DNA from: Lactobacillus sp.
GTDB taxonomy: Bacteria > Bacillota > Bacilli > Lactobacillales > Lactobacillaceae
Direction of reading: 5' to 3'
NCBI GenBank assembly: GCA_003482405.1
Contig: DMZB01000279.1
Coordinates: 2,070-16,230 of the forward strand
Length of the DNA stretch: 14,161 nt
In this document: positions 1-10,200 of the stretch, in pieces
Layout of the letters: each line of letters opens with the position of its first letter
Position numbering within the stretch: the stretch's first letter is position 1
Position numbers and translations under genes: made by a program
The notes under the pieces: model-generated
What the model saw: the letters and a program-made list of their open reading frames with translations, nothing else
What the model was told of the DNA's origin: nothing
Databases searched by the model: none

Positions 1-1098
1 CGCGTAGGTAATCAACGCTCGGCCCAGCGGGTGGTCAGATTCTTGTTCCATCGCCGCAGCATAGCCAATCGCGGCGTTTGCACTATCATTTGAATCATTG
101 TTTGGTCCATAAAGTTGAACACTGGTCACTTCCGTCTTGCCCTTCGTTAACGTCCCTGTTTTATCAAACACCAACGTATCAACTTTGCTGAAGGTATCGA
201 CCACTTCACCACCCTTGATCAGCACCCCATTTTTGGCGCCGTTACCAATCCCGGCGACGTTTGATACGGGTGCGCCAATGACCAAGGCACCAGGACAACC
301 GAGCACTAGGACAGTAATGGCTAACCGAAAATCACGGAAGATCAGTCCCACTGCAAAGGCCAAAACTAACACTGCCGGCGTGTAATAAGTCGCAAATCGG
401 TCGATGAACTTTTCAGCGTGCGACTTCGTATCCTGCGCGTCTTCGACCAGTTCAATAATTTTCGCAAACGTCGTATCATCGCCAACCTTGGTAGCTTCAA
501 CCTGAATTGTGCCGTTGTCGACCATCGTGCCGGAAAAGACTTGGTCGCCGACATGTTTCGTCATCAGTTTGGATTCGCCGGTTACACTAGATTCATTAAG
601 GTAGCCCTCACCCGTGACAATTTTGCCATCAACTGGTACCTGTGCACCCGTTTTAACGAGGACAACATCCCCTTCGTCAACAAAGTCCACGTCTGTTTCT
701 TCAACCGTACCATCTTCTTGAACGACCTGCGCTGTGGTCGGAGCCATCTCCGTCAATGATTTAATTGACTGACGGGTGCGCGCCAGCGTTTTTTCTTCCA
801 GAAATGTCCCAAACAAAAATAGGAACGTGACGATTGCTGATTCATCAAATTCTTGAATAGCAAAAGCGCCAATGACGGCGATGCTGACCAGCAATTCAAT
901 ACTAATTGTCTTCATACGTAACGCTGCCCACGCCCGCAAAATAATTGGCGTCGCGGCAATGATTGAAGCCAGCGCAAACGCCGCCGTATCCAACCATGCT
1001 AGCCCTGTGAAGCGGCCAATGAAGCCGATCAAGATCAGTGCAGCTGTGACAGCCGTTATTTGGTTCGTGTGATGATGAATCCACCGTTGAAATTTCAT
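1..1098 (-). CDS. P1B-type metal-transporting ATPase, N-terminal part (366 codons, runs off the left edge)
   Basis: Membrane pump that couples ATP hydrolysis to export of a transition or heavy metal. Seen in the 366 residues present: a short basic N-terminus with HHH at residues 8-10 and no N-terminal CxxC metal-binding domain; membrane segments near 13-32, 36-59, 66-81, 86-100, 237-255 and 258-284; the actuator motif TGES at 173-176; the ion-path motif CPG at 268-270, where many P1B pumps have CPC; the phosphorylation motif DKTGTLT at 312-318 (D312 is the phosphorylated Asp); and the P1B-specific HP pair at 356-357 in SDHPLG. The rest of the ATP-binding region and the last membrane helices lie outside the window. 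ATG at 1098 is preceded by GGGAG (1108-1112) with nine bases between. Family assignment is firm. The metal is not: Cd, Zn, Mn or Fe are all possible, and I give no symbol. The adhesin gene upstream on the same strand is separated from it by a terminator, so this is probably its own transcription unit. Confidence 0.93.
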   Translation of the reverse strand, partial: MKFQRWIHHHTNQITAVTAALILIGFIGRFTGLAWLDTAAFALASIIAATPIILRAWAALRMKTISIELLVSIAVIGAFAIQEFDESAIVTFLFLFGTFLEEKTLARTRQSIKSLTEMAPTTAQVVQEDGTVEETDVDFVDEGDVVLVKTGAQVPVDGKIVTGEGYLNESSVTGESKLMTKHVGDQVFSGTMVDNGTIQVEATKVGDDTTFAKIIELVEDAQDTKSHAEKFIDRFATYYTPAVLVLAFAVGLIFRDFRLAITVLVLGCPGALVIGAPVSNVAGIGNGAKNGVLIKGGEVVDTFSKVDTLVFDKTGTLTKGKTEVTSVQLYGPNNDSNDSANAAIGYAAAMEQESDHPLGRALITYA

Positions 1099-1133
1099 AA
1101 TGAGCTACTCCCTTTTCGTTTGATTATGGTACC

Positions 1134-1161
1134 AGTATAAGTGGGCACAAACGTCGGGTAA
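1134..1161 (-). promoter_or_regulatory. Candidate sigma-A promoter of the metal ATPase
   Basis: Read on the minus strand, the -10 is TATACT (1134-1139, five of six consensus bases) and the -35 is TTACCC (1156-1161, weak, three of six), with a 16-base spacer. Transcription would start near 1127, giving a leader of about 28 bases that contains the GGGAG ribosome-binding site. The weak -35 would fit a promoter that needs an activator or is controlled by a metal-sensing regulator, but that is inference. It lies just downstream of the adhesin terminator. Confidence 0.45.
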
Positions 1162-1170
1162 TTGACCGAC
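1153..1170. repeat. Short inverted repeat overlapping the ATPase -35 element (possible operator)
   Basis: GTCGG (1153-1157) and CCGAC (1166-1170) form a perfect 5-bp inverted repeat with an 8-base centre, overlapping the candidate -35 hexamer. Metal exporters are often controlled by ArsR/SmtB or MerR-type dimers that bind such dyads at the promoter. The sequence does not match a consensus I know, no regulator gene is visible in the window, and arms of five bases can occur by chance. Confidence 0.25.
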
Positions 1171-1180
1171 ATCAAGAATC

Positions 1181-1218
1181 AAAAAAAGCCACGAGAAAAT
1201 TTCTCGTGACCTCTTTTT
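1181..1218 (-). terminator. Rho-independent terminator of the giant adhesin gene (possibly bidirectional)
   Basis: On the minus strand, just after the adhesin stop codon, CACGAGA pairs with TCTCGTG (outer limits 1190-1208; the symmetry extends to nine bases around one central A). It is followed by a run of seven T (complement of the seven A at 1181-1187). On the plus strand the same hairpin is followed by CTCTTTTT, so it could also stop antisense transcription. It separates the adhesin transcript from the ATPase downstream. Confidence 0.88.
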
Positions 1219-1220
1219 GA

Positions 1221-4200
1221 CTATGCTTCATGTTTCTCAACGTAAACTGCAAAACCAAAAACAATGCTCAATAGTACAAGTCCAAGCAGTGCTAACAAGT
1301 GCGTCGCTGATTGACCAGTGTGTGGCAATTCGCCAACACCGTGGCCTTCTGCTTTAGCAGGCTTGCCAGTAGCGTGACCAGCTGGCACAACCACTTTAGG
1401 CGTGCTTGGTTGAACTGGTGTCTCAGGCTTGGTTGGTGTATTTGGTTTCGAAGGAACATTTGGAACATTCGGTGTCGTTGGCGTATTCGGCTTTGACGGA
1501 ATGTTTGGAACATTCGGCGTTATCGGCGTATTCGGCTTTGACGGAATGTTTGGAACATTCGGCGTTATTGGCGTGTTTGGCTTTGACGGAATGTTTGGAA
1601 CATTCGGCGTTGTTGGTGGTGTGACTGGTGGCACCTGAACATCTTTGAACTGTGCCATCACAAAGGCCGGTTCATCTGCGCTATGTGCGGCAACAATCAC
1701 CGTCAGCAGAGCTGTGTTCAATTGATAGCCAGCAGGTGCAACAGTTTCTTGGAAGCTGTATTGACCTGGTTCCAAGTCCGTTACAACCAATTCACCAGCT
1801 GCGTCCGTAACCAAGTTTGCCTTGACGACATTACCGTTAGCATCCAGCAAGTTGAAGTGTGCATTGGCCAGCACATGACCTGTCTTAGCATCGATCTTCG
1901 TTAAAGCAACGCGACCTAGGTAATCAATTTGACCTGCCATGACGTTACTTTGACCACCGCGTGTAACCTCGGCAATTTCAAACTTCGTTGCATCCACGTC
2001 GTCATTAATCAAGTAACCGTCTGGTGCGACGATTTCCTTGAAGTAATACGTGCCTGGCGCCAAACCTGTGATTTCAAACTGACCGTTTTGACCAGTTGTC
2101 CACTGTGTTTGTGCCTGGCCGTCAACCATTACAGACTTGACAGCTTTGTCGCCATCCAACAACTGATAAACAGCACCGGCTAATGCAGCACCCTTACTAT
2201 TTGTCTTGCTGAATGTCACTGAACCCTGATAGTTTGTTTGATCACCGGCAAACGCAACCCGTGCGCCAAGACCGGCCGGCAAAATCATGAAGTACAATCG
2301 GTTACTCAAACTCTTGGTCGAGACATCAGTGACAATACGACCATCTTTGGCAATGACCGCTTGCGCAGCATCGACACGTGAAAATTCAAGTGCGCGTGAT
2401 TTAGTCAAATCAGCTGCGCCTAAGCCCTTAGTCAAAACTGGCTGTAAGTCCGGCGTATCTTTACGCAGAATGTAACCTTTGGCATGTGCCACTTCTTTGA
2501 AGTAGTAGTTCCCCGGTTTCAAACCATATAACTTGATTTGACCGTTTGCATCCGTAACAAATCTACTTTGACCATCGATGGTGACCTGTTCAGATACACC
2601 ATTATCATGCACATAGTAGAGTTCAAATGTCGTACCAGCCAACATGTGACGGCTAGCGATGTTATTCACATCAGTTTGACCATACTTCGTCATCTTAACG
2701 GCCCCTTGCCAGTTCACAAAATCACCGGTTTGAACAAGCTCGTTGTGATTCCCATTTTGGATATCAAAGGCCACTAAGTTGGTGTTCAAAATATAACCAG
2801 CTGGAGCTTTGAGTTCCTTGAAGTAGTAGTGACCAGCGTTTAAGGCACGTGTGGTGACCATGCCATCAACGCCAGAGGCAACCGTTTGAATCAAATTGTT
2901 GTGCGCATCGTAAACACCGAACAAGGCGTTTGCCAATGTGTGTCCATCGACCATGTCTACCTTGCGCAAACTTGCAAAGCCTTGGTAGTCCGTTTGACTC
3001 AAGACAAGTACCTGTTGGCCATTGATTAATCCGTTTGCTGAAACCGTGAAAGTCAAAACATCTGGGTTGATCAAGTAACCATTCGGCGCGGTAACTTCAT
3101 TTAAAACATAGTCACCGGCAGTTAAACCGGCAATCGTAAAGCGACCGTTACTATCCGTCAAATACTGAGTAGATGTGTTGTTGGTCGCATCTGTCAGTTT
3201 GTACGTCGCACCGGCAAGTTTGGCAATGCCGTTACTACCTTGCTTAACAAATGTCAGCTGATTCTTAATGTTCGTGTAGTTTTCACGGACATCATACTCG
3301 TCTGCATCTGCGTTTTGAACAGTCGCGGCAATCGTGACGAGCTTAGCGGCGTTGTCCAAAACATAACCAGCAAGCGTTTTGATTTCAACGATGCGATAGG
3401 TGCCGCTACTCAAGTTCTTAAACAGGGCAATCCCGTTTGCATCTGTTGTGGCATCCATGATTGCTCCGTCAGCAGCAGTCAAACGGTACACAACACCAGC
3501 TAATGGTGAGTTCGTTGTTGCGTCCGTCTTCGTGATTTGGATCTGACCACGATAATCGACCAAGCTCAATGCCAACGTGTTGTTATGATCGGTTGAAATC
3601 GTGAAGGCAACTGGTGTGTTGTTCACGATGTAGCCAGCTGGTGCTGCAGTTTCTTGTAACGTGTAGTTACCAGCCGCCAACCCAACCAGGTCAAACTGAC
3701 CATTTGCGTCTGTCGTCAACGTCTTAACAGTGTGACCATTGTTCATCAGGACAAACGTTGCCCCGATGACTTTGCTACCGTCGTTGCCGACCTTGGTGAA
3801 GGTAACGTGATCCGTATAGTTGGCAAAGTCGCCGTTATCAACAACGACATCGTGATCCATGCCAGTAATTTCAAACGTAATCGCGTTTGGATTCAAAATA
3901 TATCCAGCAGGGGTAGTCATTTCTTTGGCGTAATACTTCCCGACTAGAAGAGCATCTGTCTTGAAGACATCGTTTTCATCTGCCTGCACGTTTGCTTGGA
4001 CGAGCGTACCGTCTTCGCGGTAAACATCAAAGGTTGCGCCGACTAATGAATGGTGAGTACCTTTTTCGTCAACGCTAACCTTGTGCCACTTTGCGTAGCC
4101 TTGGTAATCGCGTTGGTTCAACATTAGAATCTTCTGACCATTGATCCAACCGTTTTGATCAACATTGAACGTCAGAACATCTGGATTAACCAAGTAGCCC

Positions 4201-7200
4201 ATTGGTGCAGTGATTTCGTTCAAGGTGTAGTGTCCTTGAGCCAAACCAGTAACCGTAAAGATTCCGTTAGCCGTGGTGTAATCACTTGTCTGTTTAGCAT
4301 CAACATTGGTTAGGCGGTAAATTGCACCGGATAAGGTCATGTCACTGTTCTTAGCAAACTTCGTAAACGTGATTTCGTTTTGACTGTTTTGCATTGTCGT
4401 TGAAGCGGCAAGCCAAGCAGCGTCGTGACTGTCAGTGTTAGAAATCGTGACTGCTTTGAGTTCTTCATTCAAAGCGTAACCAGATAACGTCTTAACTTCT
4501 TTGAAGTAGTACGTACCAGGCTTCAAACTAACAGTCTTCACAAGACCATTGGCATCAGTCAGACCACCATTTAGTAAGGCGTCAGCTAACACATGTTTGT
4601 CAGCATCCAATAATTCAAATGCGACACCCTTTAACGCTTGACCCATAGCGTCCGTTTTCTTCAACTGGGCATAACCCTGGAAGTCGATTTGGCTCAACGC
4701 CTTAGCAGAAATCGTACCATCACTGGCAACACTAAATTTGATAACGTCTGGGTTAATAGCATAACCAGCTGGAGCAGCGACTTCATTCATTACATATTCG
4801 CCAGTCTTTAAACCAGTGAAGATGATTTGACCATTTTTATCAGTCGCCCACTTGCCATCAGTTGAAGCTGCGTTCTTGACTAGCTCACCATTCAAACGAA
4901 GCTCGTAGTTAGCGCCAACCCCTTTGTTTGCAGGACTGTACGTATTTAGAAGCTTAGTGAAGGTAATCGTGTTTTGAACGTTCGTGTATGCAACGCTGTA
5001 ATTGTAGAACCGGTTCGTGGCATCCCGAACGTCGTTAGCAATCGTGAAGTTGTAAACTGTGCGGTCAAGTAGGTACCCGTCGGCTGCGCGAACTTCAGTC
5101 AAACGATAGTTGCCAGTTGCTAACTGACTGAACACTGCAATCCCGCCAACATTGGTCGTGATGTCACGAATGGCACCATCCGCAGATGTTAGACGATAGA
5201 CAACGTTAGCCAATGGCTTTTGCGTGTTCTTATCAGTCTTCGCGACACGAATTTGGCCTGTGTAGTTTATGAAGTCACCGTTATTGATCAGAATATCGTG
5301 GTCACTATTGGTAATTTCAAACTGAATCTTGGTGCTGTTCAGAATGTAGTTGAATGGTGCGGAAACTTCCTGAGCATAATATTTGCCAGCCAATAAAGCG
5401 TTGGTTGTAAACATTGCCTGGTCATTAGCCTGCACGTTTGCTTGAACGAGCGTGCCATCTTCACGATAAACGTTGAAGGCCGCACCGTTCAGGGCATGAA
5501 GGCCGCCATTTTCGTCAACACTCACTTTAAACCACTTCGCGTAGCCTTGGTAATCGCGTTGATTCAAAGACAAGATTGCTTGACCATTGATCCAACCATT
5601 TTGATCAACGTTAAACGTTAAAACATCTGGGTTGAGCAAGTAATTCTTTGGTGCAGTGATTTCGGTCAGCGTGTAAACACCTTGTGCTAAACCAGTAACT
5701 GTAAAAATCCCATTAACAGTGGTGTAATCACTCGTTTGCTTTGTCGCAACATTTGTTAAGCGGTAAGTAGCACCGGATAACATTTGGTCGCTGTTCTTAG
5801 CAAATTTCGTAAACGTGATTTCATTCTGACTGTTTTGCATTGTCGTTGAAGCGGCAAGCCAAGCAGCGTTGTGACTATCAGTGTTGGAGATTGTCACTGA
5901 TTTTAGCTCCTGGTTTAGTACGTAACCAGATAACGTTTTAACTTCTTTGAAGTAGTACGTACCAGGTTTCAAGCCAACCGTTGTGATCAATCCGTTGACA
6001 TCCGTTAGGCCACCATTTTGTAATGCATCGGTAAGTACATGTTTGTCAGCATCCAATAATTCAAATGCGACACCCTGCAATGCTTGACCCTTGGCGTCTG
6101 TCTTCTTCAATTGAGCATAGCCTTGGAAATCGACCTGGCTCAATGTATCCGTCGAAACATTACCGTCGTTTGCAACATCAAAACTGAGAGAATCGGGATT
6201 GATGGCATAGCCGGTTGGTGCGTTGGTTTCGATCAATTCATAGTAACCAGCTTTTAGACCAGTAAATGTGATTTGACCGTTTTGATCCGTCTTGTGTGAA
6301 CTAATCGCCGCCTTTTTGTCAGTGGCATTAGCTGCATAATACAGTTCATAAGTGGCATTAATACCCTTGTTTGCAGGGTTGTACGTATTCAGGTACTTCG
6401 TAAACGTAATCTTGTTTTGAACATTGATAAACGTTTGCGTTAATTGATATTTCGTCGTGTCTGTACTGTCATTCACATCGTAAGTGATGAATAGCGGTGT
6501 CACGTTATGGTTCACAATGTAACCAGCGGGGGCAGCAATTTCTTGCAATTTGTAATTACCGCTGTTCAAACGATCAAACAGTGCAATCCCATTTGCATCC
6601 GTTGTGGCATCACGAATGGCACCATCATTATCGGTTAAACGATAAGTAACACCAGCTAATGCTTGTTTGTTGGCATCCGTCTTAGTAACGGTAAGCTGAC
6701 CACGATAATCAACCATGTGAAGGTCGACGTTTGTATTAGCGGCATCCTTAACGGTAAAAGTCATTGGTGTGCTGTTCAAAATGTAACCTGCAGGAGCCGC
6801 AATTTCTTGCAGCGTGTAATCACCTTTTGTTAGTTCACCGCTCAAAACTAGTTGTCCATCGGTATCAGTCGTCAGCGTCTTAACGACCTTACCATTACTC
6901 ATCAGAACAAATGTCGCACCAACAACTTTACTGCCGTCGTTACCACGTTTTGTCAACGTGATGTGTTCATTGTAGTTGTACACGTCAGCGTGAGATATCT
7001 TGTCAGTACCGTCAGCTGATTGAGAAGCAACTGTGACATCAAACAACTTCGTGCCGTTTGCATCTAATGGGTAATGCTCTTTAAGCGTCGAAGCCAGCTC
7101 GCGAACGGTATAGGTTGTACCAGCAGTTAAGTCGCTGAACGTAACCTTCCCGTTTTCATCGGAAGTTGCTGTTGCAGCTGGTTCTTTAGCATCCCCAAGG

Positions 7201-10200
7201 AAGATTCCAAACTTAACTCCTGCAAGTGCACCATTTTTGGCATCCTTTTTATAGAAGGAAAGTGATCCTTTTGAGTTAACAAAGTTGCCCAAATGTATCA
7301 ATAGATCATTGTCGTTAGCGTAAATACTAAACAACACTTTACGTTTGTTGATGATATAACCTGCAGGTGCAACAACTTCAGTAAAGTAATACTGACCAGT
7401 AGGTAATGCGTCAGTCGTGAAGACATTATCGGTCGATTTAACATTGGCCTGAACAAGTTTGTCATTTGAATCGTAAACATTAAATGTTGCACCATCAAGC
7501 GGCGTGCCTTTGTCATCTGTCTTCGACCATGTTGCGCGACCCTGATAGTCTTTTTGACTCAAGGAAACCGCGGCTTGTGATTGAGCATCGGTGGTCGTGA
7601 TTGTGCCATCAGCATTAACCGTAAACGTGATTTTATCAGGATTGAGCAAGTAACCAGTTGGTGCAGTTGTTTCGGCAAGCGCGTAAACGCCAGCGGTCAA
7701 AAGATCTTTCGTGAAAGATGTTGCATCCTTCATGTCATAAATCGTTTTTTCACCGGTGCTCGTATTTGTTAACGTATAACCTGCACCAGACAGCGGCTGG
7801 CCAGCCTTATTAAACTTCGTAAAGGTGATCTGGTTGCGCTGATTCTGCATTGTCTTTTCAACAAACCAAGTTGCGTCATGTTTATTGCCATCAATCGTAA
7901 ATTCTTGCAAAGTAACATCTTTGACGTACCCGGGTAACGTTGAAACTTCCCGGAAGTAGTACGTGCCGGCACTCAAATGATGAGTAGTAACGATTCCTTG
8001 ATCATTTGTCAGGCCGTCATTTAGTAAGCCATTAGCAATAAGCTTTTGATTTTTATCTAGTAATTCAAACTTAACGCCTGGCATTGCTGAACCAGAAGTT
8101 GCGTCAGTCTTTGCTAGTTGTGCGTAACCTTGATAGTCCGTCTGTACTAATGAAGCAACAGAAATTGTCCCATCTTGACGGACATCAAATTCGATTGGCG
8201 TGCCATTCACGGCATAGCCAGCAGGAGCTGTTTTTTCGGTCAGAACATAGTGACCGGCCTTTAAACCAGTTAAAGTGAAGGTACCATCATTGGCCGTTCT
8301 TTGTTCACCAACATTTTGCCCATCGCGCGAGATCTTGTAAATCGCGTTAGCACCTAGAGACTTTTTGTTATCCTCTAGGCTCAGGTATTTGGTAAAGGTA
8401 ATGTGGTTAAGCTGATTGGTGAACTTGTTAGAAACTTGGTAACCAGTGTCCTTAGCAGACGTTACATTTCCTACTATAGTAACGGGCGTTTTTACAGGAC
8501 TGACGATGTAGCCATCAGGTGCACTAATTTCTTGAAGCGTGTAATCATCACTACTGCTCAAATTAATGAACGTGGCAACACCATCGTCACCAGTTATTTG
8601 GGTTTCAGAGTAATTCAGCTTTTTTGAAGTCAGAGAGTAAGTAACGCCTTTAAGTGGCTTCTTGGTTTCGGCATCTACTTTTACAACTGAAATCTGGCCA
8701 CGATAATCGATCAGGTTAAAGTCAAAGATGTTATCTACATGTTTTTGATCAAGCGTAGCAGGCGAACCATCGTGAATGGTGAAGTTAATTGGCGTATTGT
8801 TCAAAATGTAGCCGGCCGGTGCAACGGTTTCTTGCAGAGTGTAGTCACCTTTGGCAAGTTGACCACTCAACTGTAGTTGCCCATTTGTATCTGTGGTCAG
8901 TGTCTTAATCACTTGACCATTACTCATTAAAACAAATGTTGCACCAACAACTTTGCTACCATCATTACCACGTTTGGTTAAAGTGATGTGGTCATTGTAG
9001 TTGTAAATGTCATCATGAGAAATATTGTCAGTGCCATCAGTTGACTGTGAAACAACTGTGACGTCAAACAACTTCGTACCATTTGCGTCCAATGGATAGT
9101 AACCATCAAGTGTTTGCATTTCGCGAACGGTGTAAGTTTCCCCGGCATCTAAGCCAATGAATATGACTTTCCCGGTCTTATCAGAATAGCTGATTTGATT
9201 TGTGACAGGGTTCTGACCAAGGAAGAGTTCAAACTTAACACCCGGCAATACTTTCTGATTATCTCTTTTAGTGAATGACAACGTACCTTTGTAATTGACC
9301 GAAGTCGTCGCTTTAACAAGTTCTGCTAACGAGGGTTCTTCATCACTAAATGCTGAATCACCAGCTGTTGCTGGGACTGTAATATGAACAACTTTTGAAA
9401 CATTGGCGTCCGTCTGCGTTGGTAAGATGTACCCTGCTGGTGCCTTAGTTTCTACAAAACGGTAATAACCCGGCAGCAAATATTTAACAATAATTTGGCC
9501 GTTCTTGTCAGTTAAAAGATCATTTGTTTTAGCGCTGTAATCCGTCCAGTTAGTTACGCCATCTGCTGACTGTTGCAATTTAAATTGGGCGCCAGGCAGA
9601 ATCTTTGAACTGTTATCAGTCAAACTATTCTTACCGTACTTAGTTAACGTTATCTGACCAAGTTGGTTCCAAATTGTACCGTCAAAAGTGTCAGTATTCT
9701 TACCGTCTTTTTTCAGCATTTCAACAGACACTGTCCGTGTTCCATCACGCAAATCATCAGGTGTAATGTAGTTCGGGTCCGGATTTACTTCTTGAATATG
9801 ATATTCAATCGGTGTTTTACCGTCGACATGGTAACCGGGTATGTTGATGAAAGTAACAACACCATTTGCATCAGTCTGACCCGTCCGCAATAAAGCACCG
9901 GTTGTCTGATCAGCATTCTCTTCATACAGATTAAATGTAATCCCACTCAACTTCTTACCGTCAGTCGTTTGTTTCGTAAATGACAGATTGTAAAAGTATC
10001 CAATGGCCTTAGCTGAACTTTCGGTAACGAAGAAGTGATCGGTATTTTCATCTCCAGGCTTGTCCGGCGTTACATTATCACCGTTCAAAGTGGCGCCATT
10101 TGAAAATTCGACTGCTTTTCCTTGATCATCTTTAGTAAAGTACAGTTTTGATTGGTACTCCAAAACATATGCCGTGGTGATCGTCTTTAAAAACTTAATG

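Larger units (their letters stand above)
5268..7277 (-). repeat. Supermodule 2 of the adhesin: domain types G-A-B-C-D-E-F (domains 10-16, residues 2201-2870)
   Basis: Domains in order: 10 (G, LSFYKKDAKNG), 11 (A, HITLTKRGNDGSK), 12 (B, YRGQLTVTKTD), 13 (C, ITFTKYLNTYNPANKG), 14 (D, YAQLKKTDAKG), 15 (E, ITFTKFAKNSD) and 16 (F, YAKWFKVSVDE). The order is the same as in supermodule 1, at a distance of about 672 residues (about 2 kb). Presumed acceptors are N2301, D2390, N2485, D2583, N2682, D2775 and N2871. Domain 10 lacks the usual APxGY after its E-box glutamate (VRELAST, then HYPLD). Confidence 0.9.

Noticed and set aside
418..759. Plus-strand open frame of 113 codons
   Set aside because: It is antisense to the P1B ATPase, whose TGES and surrounding actuator residues are clearly encoded on the minus strand. 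No ribosome-binding site or known domain was seen.
1431..1610. CRISPR-like array
   Set aside because: The repeats are contiguous 45-bp units without unique spacers, and they encode an in-frame wall-spanning region.
1429..1638. Plus-strand Gly/Phe repeat protein (GVFGFDGMFGTF units)
   Set aside because: It is the antisense reading of the four Pro-rich 45-bp repeats. No start signal was seen, and the minus-strand frame continues a validated protein.
3822..7277. Frameshift or pseudogene inside the adhesin repeats
   Set aside because: I followed the reading frame through every domain. Each retains its Lys, Glu and Asn/Asp positions with no stop, so the gene appears intact.
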